Part shown: one piece after another, positions 21,869-33,689 of the stretch
Numbering within the stretch: the first letter of the stretch is position 1
Layout: each line of letters opens with the position of its first letter
DNA from: Artemisia argyi
Lineage: Eukaryota; Streptophyta; Magnoliopsida; Asterales; Asteraceae
Direction of reading: 5' to 3'
DNA length: 64,000 bases
NCBI GenBank assembly: GCA_030686995.1
Contig: CM060697.1
Span: 40,707,959 to 40,771,958, forward strand
Notes under the pieces: generated by a model
What the model was told of the DNA's origin: nothing
What the model saw: the letters and a program-made list of their open reading frames with translations, nothing else
Databases searched by the model: none
Position numbers and translations under genes: made by a program

Positions 21869-23689
21869 GCCTTTGGGGACAATGGATCTCATCATGTAAG
21901 TGACAGTTGCTCTTATCGAGTGTGAAAGCATTAGGGACAACGGCTATTATCATGTAAAGTGCAATTGCTCTCATCAAGTGAGCAAGCGTTTAGGGATAAC
22001 GGCTCCCATAAAGTAAGGTACAATTGCTCTCAACAAGTGAGTCTTTAGGGACAACGGCTCTTATCATGTAAGAGACATATTGCCCTCATAAAGTTAGCCT
22101 TTAGGGACAACGGGTCTCATCATGTAAGTGACAATTGCTCTTATCAAGTGTGCAAGCATTAGGGACAACGGCAATCAACGTGTAATGGACAGTTGCTCTC
22201 ATTAAGTGAGAAAGCGTTTAGGGACAACGGGTCCCATAAACTAAGGTACAATAGCTCTCAACAAGTGAGCCTTTAGGGACAACGACTCTTATTATGTAAG
22301 GGACAAATTGCCCTCATAAAGTTATCCTTTAGGGACAATGGATCTCATCATGTAAGTGACAGTTGCTCTTATCGAGTGTGTAAGCATTAGGGACAACGAC
22401 TATCATCATGTAAAGGGCAATTGCTCTCATCAAGTGAGCAAGCGTTTAGGGATAACGGCTCCCATAAAGTAAGGTACAATTGCTCTCAACAAGTGAGTCT
22501 TTAGGGACAACGGCTCTTATCATGTAAGGACATATTGCCCACATAAAGTTAGCCTTTAGGGACAACGGGTTTCATCATGTAAGTGACAATTGCTCTTATC
22601 AAGTGTGCAAGCATTAGGGACAACGGCAATCAACGTGTAATGGACAATTGCTCTCATCAAGTGAGAAAGCGTTTAGGGACAACGGGTCCCATAAACTAAG
22701 GTACAATAGTTCTCAACAAGTGAGCCTTTAGGAACAACGACTCTTATTATGTAAGGGACAAATTGCCCTCATAAAGTTATCCTTTAGGGACAATGGATCT
22801 CATCATGTAAGTGACAGTTGCTCTTATCGAGTGTGTAAGCATTAGGGACAACGGCTGTCATCATGTAAAGGGCAATTGCTCTCATCAAGTGAGCAGCATT
22901 TAGGGACAACGGCTCCCATAAACTAAGGTACAATTTCTCTCAACAAGTGAGCCTTTAGGGACAACAGCTTTTATCATGTAAAGGAGAAATCGCCCTCATA
23001 AACTTAGCCTTTAGGGACAATGGATCTCATTATGTAAGTGACGGTTGCTCTTATCGAGTGTGTAAGCATTAGGGACAACGGCTATCATCATGTAAAGGGC
23101 AATTGCTCTCATCAAGTGAGCAGCATTTTGGGACAACAGCTCCCATAAAGTGAGGTACAATTTATATCAACAAGTGAGCCTTTAGGGACAACGGCTCTTA
23201 TCATGTAAAGGACAAATCGCCCTCATAAAGTTAGCCTTTAGGGACAACGGATCTCAACATGCAAGTGACAATTGCTCTTGTCAAGTGTGCAAGCATTAGG
23301 GACAACGGCTATCACCATGTAAAGGACAATTGCTCTCATCAAGTGAGCAAACGTTTAGGGAGAACGGCTCCCATAAAGTAAGGTACAATTGCTCTCAACA
23401 AGTGAGTCTTTAGGGACAACGGCTCTTATCATGTAAAAGACATATTGCCCTCATAAAGTTAGCCTTTTGGGACAACGGGTCTCATCATGTAAGTGACAAT
23501 TGCTCTTATCAAGTGTGCAAGCATTAGGGACAACGGCAATCAACGTGTAATGGACAATTGCTCTCATCAAGTGAGAAAGCGTTTAGGGACAACGGGTCCC
23601 ATAAACTAAGGTACAATAGCTCTCAACAAGTGAGCCTTTAGGGACAACGACTCTTATTATGTAAGGCACAAATTGCCCTCATAAAGTTA
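21869..23689 (+). repeat. 1821-bp HOR, early subfamily, copy 4
   Basis: Starts at 21869, 22097, 22325, 22552, 22780, 23007, 23234 and 23462. It has GGGTTTCATC in the second Q (22552), shared only with the next copy, and GCAAACG in U. Confidence 0.9.
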
Positions 23690-25510
23690 GCCTTTGGGGA
23701 CAATGGATCTCATCATGTAAGTGACAGTTGCTCTTATCGAGTGTGAAAGCATTAGGGACAACGGCTATTATCATGTAAAGTGCAATTGCTCTCATCAAGT
23801 GAGCAAGCGTTTAGGGATAACGGCTCCCATAAAGTAAGGTACAATTGCTCTCAACAAGTGAGTCTTTAGGGACAACGGCTCTTATCATGTAAGAGACATA
23901 TTGCCCTCATAAAGTTAGCCTTTAGGGACAACGGGTCTCATCATGTAAGTGACAATTGCTCTTATCAAGTGTGCAAGCATTAGGGACAACGGCAATCAAC
24001 GTGTAATGGACAGTTGCTCTCATTAAGTGAGAAAGCGTTTAGGGACAACGGGTCCCATAAACTAAGGTACAATAGCTCTCAACAAGTGAGCCTTTAGGGA
24101 CAACGACTCTTATTATGTAAGGGACAAATTGCCCTCATAAAGTTATCCTTTAGGGACAATGGATCTCATCATGTAAGTGACAGTTGCTCTTATCGAGTGT
24201 GTAAGCATTAGGGACAACGACTATCATCATGTAAAGGGCAATTGCTCTCATCAAGTGAGCAAGCGTTTAGGGATAACGGCTCCCATAAAGTAAGGTACAA
24301 TTGCTCTCAACAAGTGAGTCTTTAGGGACAACGGCTCTTATCATGTAAGGACATATTGCCCACATAAAGTTAGCCTTTAGGGACAACGGGTTTCATCATG
24401 TAAGTGACAATTGCTCTTATCAAGTGTGCAAGCATTAGGGACAACGGCAATCAACGTGTAATGGACAATTGCTCTCATCAAGTGAGAAAGCGTTTAGGGA
24501 CAACGGGTCCCATAAACTAAGGTACAATAGTTCTCAACAAGTGAGCCTTTAGGAACAACGACTCTTATTATGTAAGGGACAAATTGCCCTCATAAAGTTA
24601 TCCTTTAGGGACAATGGATCTCATCATGTAAGTGACAGTTGCTCTTATCGAGTGTGTAAGCATTAGGGACAACGGCTGTCATCATGTAAAGGGCAATTGC
24701 TCTCATCAAGTGAGCAGCATTTAGGGACAACGGCTCCCATAAACTAAGGTACAATTTCTCTCAACAAGTGAGCCTTTAGGGACAACAACTTTTATCATGT
24801 AAAGGAGAAATCGCCCTCATAAACTTAGCCTTTAGGGACAATGGATCTCATTATGTAAGTGACGGTTGCTCTTATCGAGTGTGTAAGCATTAGGGACAAC
24901 GGCTATCATCATGTAAAGGGCAATTGCTCTCATCAAGTGAGCAGCATTTTGGGACAACAGCTCCCATAAAGTGAGGTACAATTTATATCAACAAGTGAGC
25001 CTTTAGGGACAACGGCTCTTATCATGTAAAGGACAAATCGCCCTCATAAAGTTAGCCTTTAGGGACAACGGATCTCAACATGCAAGTGACAATTGCTCTT
25101 GTCAAGTGTGCAAGCATTAGGGACAACGGCTATCACCATGTAAAGGACAATTGCTCTCATCAAGTGAGCAAGCGTTTAGGGAGAACGGCTCCCATAAAGT
25201 AAGGTACAATTGCTCTCAACAAGTGAGTCTTTAGGGACAACGGCTCTTATCATGTAAAAGACATATTGCCCTCATAAAGTTAGCCTTTTGGGACAACGGG
25301 TCTCATCATGTAAGTGACAATTGCTCTTATCAAGTGTGCAAGCATTAGGGACAACGGCAATCAACGTGTAATGGACAATTGCTCTCATCAAGTGAGAAAG
25401 CGTTTAGGGACAACGGGTCCCATAAACTAAGGTACAATAGCTCTCAACAAGTGAGCCTTTAGGGACAACGACTCTTATTATGTAAGGGACAAATTGCCCT
25501 CATAAAGTTA
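23690..25510 (+). repeat. 1821-bp HOR, early subfamily, copy 5
   Basis: Has GGGTTTCATC in the second Q like copy 4, but ACAACAACTTTTATC in R2 and GCAAGCG in U like copy 2 (11446-12127). It is a mosaic: left part copy 4, right part copy 2 at an offset of 13155. Confidence 0.88.
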
Positions 25511-26422
25511 GCCTTTGGGGACAATGGATCTCATCATGTAAGTGACAGTTGCTCTTATCGAGTGTGAAAGCATTAGGGACAACGGCTATTATCATGTAAA
25601 GTGCAATTGCTCTCATCAAGTGAGCAAGCGTTTAGGGATAACGGCTCCCATAAAGTAAGGTACAATTGCTCTCAACAAGTGAGTCTTTAGGGACAACGGC
25701 TCTTATCATGTAAGGGACATATTGCCCTCATAAAGTTAGCCTTTAGGGACAACGGGTCTCATCATGTAAGTGACAATTGCTCTTATCAAGTGTGCAAGCA
25801 TTAGGGACAACGGCAATCAACGTGTAATGGACAATTGCTCTCTTCAAGTGAGAAAGCGTTTAGGGACAACGGGTCCCATAAACTAAGGTACAATAGCTCT
25901 CAACAAGTGAGCCTTTAGGGACAACGACTCTTATTATGTAAGGGACAAATTGCCCTCATAAAGTTAGCCTTTGGGGACAATGGATCTCATCATGTAAGTG
26001 ACAGTTGCTCTTATCGAGTGTGAAAGCATTAGGGACAACGGCTATCATCATGTAAAGAGCAATTGCTCTCATCAAGTGAGCAAGCGTTTAGGGATAACGG
26101 CTCCCATAAAGTAAGGTACAATTGCTCTCAACAAGTGAGTCTTTAGGGACAACGGCTCTTATCATGTAAGGGACATATTGCCCTCATAAAGTTAGCCTTT
26201 AGGGACAACGGGTCTCATCATGTAAGTGACAATTGCTCTTATCAAGTGTGCAAGCATTAGGGACAACGGCAATCAACGTGTAATGGACAATTGCTCTCAT
26301 CAAGTGAGAAAGCGTTTAGGGACAACGGGTCCCATAAACTAAGGTACAATAGCTCTCAACAAGTGAGCCTTTAGGAACAACGACTCTTATTATGTAAGGG
26401 ACAAATTGCCCTCATAAAGTTA
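25511..26422 (+). repeat. P Q P Q tetramers (912 bp) ending the segmental duplication
   Basis: Starts at 25511, 25739, 25967 and 26195. CTCTCTTCAAG in the first Q and AAAGAGC in the second P match 12356-13267 at an offset of 13155. The second Q has GGGACAAATTG where 13040 has GGCACAAATTG, so resemblance to the first segment ends about here. Confidence 0.86.
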
Positions 26423-27314
26423 GCCTTTGGGGATAATGGATCTCATCATGTAAGTGACAGTTGCTCTTATCGAGTGTGAAAGCATTAGGGACAACGGCTA
26501 TCATCATGTAAAGGTCAATTGCTCTCATCAAGTGAGCAAGCGTTTAGGGATAACGTCTCCCATAAAGTAAGGTACAATTGCTCTCAACAAGTGAGTCTTT
26601 AGGGACAACGGTTCTTATCAAGTAAGGGACATATTGCCCTCATAAAGTTAGCCTTTAGGGACAACGGGTCTCATCATATAAGTGACAATTACTCTTATCA
26701 AGTGTGCAAGCATTCGGGACAACGGCAATCAACGTGTAATGGACAATTGCTCTCATCAAGTGAGAAAGCGTTTAGGGACAACGGGTCCCATAAACTAAGG
26801 TACAATAGTTCTCAACAAGTGAGCCTTTAGTGACAACGACTCTTATTATGTAAGGGACAAATTGCCCTCATAAAGTTATCCTTTAGGGACAATGGATCTC
26901 ATCATGTAAGTGACAGTTGCTCTTATCGAGTGTGAAAGCATTAGGGACAAGCAATTGCTCTCATCAAGTGAGCAAGCGTTTAGGGATAACGGCTCCCATA
27001 AAGTAAGGTACAATTGCTCTCAACAAGTGAGTCTTTAGGGACAACGGCTCTTATCATGTAAGGGACATATTGCCCTCATAAAGTTAGCCTTTAGGGACAA
27101 CGGGTCTCATCATGTAAGTGACAATTGCTCTTATCAAGTGTGCAAGCATTAGGGACAACGGCAATCAACGTGTAATGGACAATTGCTCTCATCAAGTGAG
27201 AAAGCGTTTAGGGACAACGGGTCCCATAAACTAAGGTACAATAGCTCTCAACAAGTGAGCCTTTAGGAACAACGACTCTTATTATGTAAGGGACAAATTG
27301 CCCTCATAAAGTTA
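26423..27314 (+). repeat. 892-bp block P Q R-delta20 Q, tandemly duplicated in part
   Basis: Starts at 26423, 26651, 26879 and 27087. The P (AAAGGTCAATTGC, ACGTCTCC, GGTTCTTATCAAG) and Q (CATATAAGTG, AATTACTC, GCATTCGGG) recur at 27315 and 27543, 892 bp on. The third unit carries a 20-bp deletion. The Q before the block (26195) resembles the Q at 27087 in the same way. Confidence 0.86.
26879..27086 (+). repeat. R tetramer with a 20-bp internal deletion (208 bp)
   Basis: After TTAGGGACAA at 26950 the sequence jumps to GCAATTGCTC. The usual CGGCTATCATCATGTAAAGG is missing. This removes most of the first half and the start of the second half of subunit B. I saw this deletion only here. The A/B border reads GTGTGAAAGC, so the unit is an R head on a P body. 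Confidence 0.9.
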
Positions 27315-30300
27315 GCCTTTGGGGACAATGGATCTCATCATGTAAGTGACAGTTGCTCTTATCGAGTGTGAAAGCATTAGGGACAACGGCTATCATCATG
27401 TAAAGGTCAATTGCTCTCATCAAGTGAGCAAGCGTTTAGGGATAACGTCTCCCATAAAGTAAGGTACAATTGCTCTCAACAAGTGAGTCTTTAGGGACAA
27501 CGGTTCTTATCAAGTAAGGGACATATTGCCCTCATAAAGTTAGCCTTTAGGGACAACGGGTCTCATCATATAAGTGACAATTACTCTTATCAAGTGTGCA
27601 AGCATTCGGGACAACGGCAATCAACGTGTAATGGACAATTGCTCTCATCAAGTGAGAAAGCGTTTAGGGACAACGGGTCCCATAAACTAAGGTACAATAG
27701 TTCTCAACAAGTGAGCCTTTAGGGACAACGACTCTTATTATGTAAGAACAAATTGCCCTCATAAAGTTATCCTTTAGGGACAATGGATCTCATCATGTAA
27801 GTGACAGTTGCTCTTATCGAGTGTGTAAGCATTAGGGACAACGACTATCATCATGTAAAGGGCAATTGCTCTCATCAAGTGAGCAGCATTTAGGGACAAC
27901 GGCTCCCATAAAGTAAGGTACAATTTCTCTCAACAAGTGAGCCTTTTGGGACAACAGCTTTTATCATGTAAAGGACAAATCGCCCTCATAAACTTAGCCT
28001 TTCGGGACAATGGATCTCATTATGTAAGTGACAGTTGCTCTTATCGAGTGTGTGAGCATTAGGGACAACGGCTATCATCATGTAAAGGGCAATTGCTCTC
28101 ATCAAGTGAGCAGCATTTTGGGACAACAGCTCCCATAAAGTGAGGTACAATTTCTATCAACAAGTGTGCCTTTAGGGACAACGGCTCTTATCATGTAAAG
28201 GACAAATCGCCCTCATAAAGTTAGCCTTTAGGGACAACGGATCTCAACATGCAAGTGACAATTGCTCTTGTCAAGTGTGCAAGCATTAGGGACAACGGCT
28301 ATCACCATGTAAAGGACAATTGCTCTCATCAAGTGAGCAAGCGTTTAGGGAGAACGGCTCCCATAAAGTAAGGTACAATTGCTCTCAACAAGTGAGTCTT
28401 TAGGGACAACGGATCTTATCATGTAAGAGACATATTGCCCTCATAAAGTTAGCCTTTAGGGACAACGGGTCTCATCATGTAAGTGACAATTGCTCTTATC
28501 AAGTGTGCAAGCATTAGGGACAACGGCAATCAACGTGTAATGGACAATTGCTCTCATCAAGTGAGAAAGCGTTTAGGGACAACGGGTCCCATAAACTAAG
28601 GTACAATAGCTCTCAACAAGTGAGCCTTTAGGGGCAACGACTCTTATTATGTAAGGGACAAATTGCCCTCATAAAGTTAGCCTTTGGGGACAATGGATCT
28701 CATCATGTAAGTGACAGTTGCTCTTATCGAGTGTGAAAGCATTAGGGACAACGGCTATCATCATGTAAAGGGCAATTGCTCTCATCAAGTGAGCAAGCGT
28801 TTAGGGATAACGGCTCCCATAAAGTAAGGTACAATTGCTCTCAACAAGTGAGTCTTTAGGGACAACGGCTCTTATCATGTAAGGGACATATTGCCCTCAT
28901 AAAGTTAGCCTTTAGGGACAACGGGTCTCATCATGTAAGTGACAATTGCTCTTATCAAGTGTGCAAGCATTAGGGACAACGACAATCAACGTGTAATGGA
29001 CAATTGCTCTCATCAAGTGAGAAAGCGTTTAGGGACAACGGGTCCCATAAACTAAGGTACAATAGCTCTCAACAAGTGAGCCTTTAGGGACAACGACTCT
29101 TATTATGTAAGGGACAAATTGCCCTCATAAAGTTATCCTTTAGGGACAATGGATCTCATCATGTAAGTGACAGTTGCTCTTATCGAGTGTGTAAGCATTA
29201 GGGACAACGACTATCATCATGTAAAGGGCAATTGCTCTCATCAAGTGAGCAAGCGTTTAGGGATAATGGCTCCCATAAAGTAAGGTACAATTGCTCTCAA
29301 CAAGTGAGTCTTTAGGGACAACGACCCTTATCATGTAAAGGACATATTGCCCTCATAAAGTTAGCCTTTAGGGACAACGGGTCTCATCATGTAAGTGACA
29401 ATTGCTCTTATCAAGTGTGCAAGCATTAGGGACAACGGCAATCAACGTGTAATGGACAATTGCTCTCATCAAGTGAGAAAGTGTTTAGGGACAACGGGTC
29501 CCATAAATTAAGGTACAATAGCTTTCAACAAGTGAGCCTTTAGGGACAACGACTCTTATTATGTCAGGGACAAATTGCCCTCATAAAGTTATCCTTTAGG
29601 GACAATGGAGCTCATCATGTAAGTGACAGTTGCTTTTATCGAGTGTGTAAGCATTAGGGACAACGACTATCATCATGTAAAGGGCAATTGCTCTCATCAA
29701 GTGAGCAGCATTTTGGGACAACAACTCCCATAAAGTGAGGTACAATAGCTCTCAACAAGTGAGCCTTTAGGGGACAACGACTCTTATTATGTAAGGGACA
29801 AATTGCCCTCATAAAGTTAGCCTTTGGGGACAATGGATCTCATCATGTAAGTGGCAGTTGCTCTTATCGAGTGTGTAAGCATTAGGGACCACGGCTATCA
29901 TCATGTAAAGGGCAATTGCTCTCATCAAGTGAGCAGCATTTTGGGACAACGGCTCCCATAAAGTGAGGTACAATTTCTATCAACAAGTGAGCCTTTAGGG
30001 ACAACGGCTCTTATCATGTAAAGGACAAATCGCCCTCATAAAGTTTGCCTTTAGGGACAACGGATCTCAACATGCAAGTGACAATTGCTCTTGTCAAGTG
30101 TGCAAGCATTAGGGACAACGGCTATCATCATGTAAACGACAATTGCTCTCATCAAGTGAGCAAGCGTTTAGGGAGAACGGCTCCCATAAACTAAGGTACA
30201 ATTGCTCTCAACAAGTGAGTCTTTAGGGACAACGGCTCTTATCATGTAAGAGACATATTGCCCTCATAAAGTTAGCCTTTAGGGACAACGGGTCTCATCA

Positions 30301-30502
30301 TGTAAGTGACAATTGCTCTTATCAAGTGTGCAAGCATTAGGGACAACGGCAATCAACGTGTAATGGACAATTGCTCTCATCAAGTGAGAAAGCGTTTAGG
30401 GACAACGGGTCCCATAAACTAAGGTACAATAGCTCTCAACAAGTGAGCCTTTAGGAACAACGACTCTTATTATGTAAGGAACAAATTGCCCTCATAAAGT
30501 TA
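27315..30502 (+). repeat. 14-tetramer HOR, copy 3 (3188 bp)
   Basis: String P Q R2 S U Q P Q R1 Q R3 S' U Q, starting at 27315, 27543, 27770, 27997, 28224, 28452, 28680, 28908, 29136, 29364, 29592, 29820, 30047 and 30275. R3 and S' identify it. From 4557 to 28680 the offset is 24123. A one-base loss (TGTAAGAACAAATTG, about 27741) is balanced by a one-base gain (TTTAGGGGACAACG, about 29770). Confidence 0.88.
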
Positions 30503-31868
30503 GCCTTTGGGGACAATGGATCTCATCATGTAAGTGACAGTTGCTCTTATCGAGTGTGAAAGCATTAGGGACAACGGCTATCATCATGTAAAGGGCAATT
30601 GCTCTCATCAAGTGAGCAAGCGTTTAGGGATAACGTCTCCCATAAAGTAAGGTACAATTGCTCTCAACAAGTGAGTCTTTAGGGACAACGGCTCTTATCA
30701 AGTAAGGGACATATTGCCCTCATAAAGTTAGCCTTTAGGGACAACGGGTCTCATCATGTAAGTGACAATTGCTCTTATCAAGTGTGCAAGCATTCGGGAC
30801 AACGGCAATCAACGTGTAATGGACAATTGCTCTCATCAAGTGAGAAAGCGTTTAGGGACAACGGGTCCCATAAACTAAGGTACAATAGTTCTCAACAAGT
30901 GAGCCTTTAGGGACAACGACTCTTATTATGTAAGGGACAAATTGCCCTCATAAAGTTATCCTTTAGGGACAATGGATCTCATCATGTAAGTGACAGTTGC
31001 TCTTATCGAGTGTGTAAGCATTAGGGACAACGACTATCATCATGTAAAGGGCAATTGCTCTCATCAAGTGAGCAGCATTTAGGGACAACGGCTCCCATAA
31101 AGTAAGGTACAATTTCTCTCAACAAGTGAGCCTTTAGGGACAACAGCTTTTATCATGTAAAGGACAAATCGCCCTCATAAACTTAGCCTTTCGGGACAAT
31201 GGATCTCATTATGTAAGTGACAGTTGCTCTTATCGAGTGTGTGAGCATTAGGGACAAAGGCTATCATCATGTAAAGGGCAATTGCTCTCATCAAGTGAGC
31301 AGCATTTTGGGACAACAGCTCCCATAAAGTGAGGTACAATTTCTATCAACAAGTGAGCCTTTAGGGACAACGGCTCTTATCATGTAAAGGACAAATCGCC
31401 CTCATAAAGTTAGCCTTTAGGGACAACGGATCTCAACATGCAAGTGACAATTGCTCTTGTCAAGTGTGCAAGCATTAGGGACAACGGCTATCACCACGTA
31501 AAGGACAATTGCTCTCATCAAGTGAGCAAGCGTTTAGGGAGAACGGCTCCCATAAAGTAAGGTACAATTGCTCTCAACAAGTGAGTCTTTAGGGACAACG
31601 GCTCTTATCATGTAAGAGACATATTGCCCTCATAAAGTTAGCCTTTAGGGACAACGGGTCTCATCATGTAAGTGACAATTGCTCTTATCAAGTGTGCAAG
31701 CATTAGGGACAACGGCAATCAACGTGTAATGGACAATTGCTCTCATCAAGTGAGAAAGCGTTTAGGGACAACGGGTCCCATAAACTAAGGTACAATAGCT
31801 CTCAACAAGTGAGCCTTTAGGGACAACGACTCTTATTATGTAAGGGACAAATTGCCCTCATAAAGTTA
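30503..31868 (+). repeat. First six tetramers of a 14-tetramer HOR (1366 bp)
   Basis: P Q R2 S U Q at 30503, 30731, 30959, 31186, 31413 and 31641. P has ACGTCTCC and Q has GCATTCGGG. The U has CACCACG, the mark of the 8258 lineage, and the array then passes into 1821-bp repeats in place of completing the 14-tetramer string. Confidence 0.87.
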
Positions 31869-33689
31869 GCCTTTGGGGACAATGGATCTCATCATGTAAG
31901 TGACAGTTGCTCTTATCGAGTGTGAAAGTATTAGGGACAACGGCTATCATCATGTAAAGTGCAATTGCTCTCATCAAGTGAGCAAGCGTTTAGGGATAAC
32001 GGCTCCCATAAAGTAAGGTACAATTGCTCTCAACAAGTGAGTCTTTAGGGACAACGGCTCTTATCATGTAAGGGACATATTGCCCTCATAAAGTTAGCCT
32101 TTAAGGACAACGGGTCTCATCATGTAAGTGACAATTGCTCTTATCAAGTGTGCAAGCATTAGGGACAACGGCAATCAACGTGTAATGGACAGTTGCTCTC
32201 ATTAAGTGAGAAAGCGTTTAGGGACGACGGGTCCCATAAACTAAGGTACAATAGCTCTCAACAAGTGAGCCTTTAGGGACAACGACTCTTATTATGTAAG
32301 GGACACATTGCCCTCATAAAGTTATCCTTTAGGGACAATGGATCTCATCATGTAAGTGACAGTTGCTCTTATCGAGTGTGTAAGCATTAGGGACAACGAC
32401 TATCATCATGTAAAGGGCAATTGCTCTCATCAAGTGAGCAAGCGTTTAGGGATAATGGCTCCCATAAAGTAAGGTACAATTGCTCTCAACAAGTGAGTCT
32501 TTAGGGACAACGGCTCTTATCATGTAAGGACATATTGCCCTCATAAAGTTAGCCTTTAAGGACAACGGGTCTCATCATGTAAGTGACAATTGCTCTTATC
32601 AAGTGTGCAAGCATTAGGGACAACGGCAATCAACGTGTAATGGACAATTGCTCTCATCAAGTGAGAAAGCGTTTAGGGACAACGGGTCCCATAAACTAAG
32701 GTACAATAGTTCTCAACAAGTGAGCCTTTAGGAACAACGACTCTTATTATGTAAGGGACAAATTGCCCTCATAAAGTTATCCTTTAGGGACAATGGATCT
32801 CATCATGTAAGTGACAGTTGCTCTTATCGAGTGTGTAAGCATTAGGGACAACGACTGTCATCATGTAAAGGGCAATTGCTCTCATCAAGTGAGCAGCATT
32901 TAGGGACAACGGCTCCCATAAACTAAGGTACAATTTCTCTCAACAAGTGAGCCTTTAGGGACAACAGCTTTTATCATGTAAAGGAGAAATCGCCCTCATA
33001 AACTTAGCCTTTAGGGACAATGGATCTCATTATGTAAGTGACAGCTGCTCTTATCGAGTGTGTAAGCATTAGGGACAACGGCTATCATCATGTAAAGGGC
33101 AATTGCTCTCATCAAGGGAGCAGCATTTTGGGACAACAGCTCCCATAAAGTGAGGTACAATTTATATCAACAAGTGAGCCTTTAGGGACAACGGCTCTTA
33201 TCATGTAAAGGACAAATCGCCCTCATAAAGTTAGCCTTTAGGGACAACGGATCTCAACATGCAAGTGACAATTGCTCTTGTCAAGTGTGCAAGCATTAGG
33301 GACAACGGCTATCACCATGTAAAGGACAATTGCTCTCATCAAGTGAGCAAGCGTTTAGGGAGAACGGCTCCCATAAAGTAAGGTACAATTGCTCTCAACA
33401 AGTGAGTCTTTAGGGACAACGGCTCTTATCATGTAAAAGACATATTGCCCTCATAAAGTTAGCCTTTAGGGACAACGGGTCTCATCATGTAAGTGACAAT
33501 TGCTCTTATCAAGTGTGCAAGCATTAGGGACAACGGCAATCAACGTGTAATGGACAATTGCTCTCATCAAGTGAGAAAGCGTTTAGGGACAACGGGTCCC
33601 ATAAACTAAGGTACAATAGCTCTCAACAAGTGAGCCTTTAGGGACAACGACTCTTATTATGTAAGGGACAAATTGCCCTCATAAAGTTA
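31869..33689 (+). repeat. 1821-bp HOR, late subfamily, copy 1
   Basis: P Q R1 Q R2 S U Q at 31869, 32097, 32325, 32552, 32780, 33007, 33234 and 33462. Late-subfamily marks are GGGACACATTGCC before R1, TTTAAGGACAACGGG in the second Q, ACGACTGTCATC in R2 and GACAGCTGCTC in S. Private changes: GGGACGACGGG near 32221 and CAAGGGAGCAGC near 33115. Confidence 0.9.
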
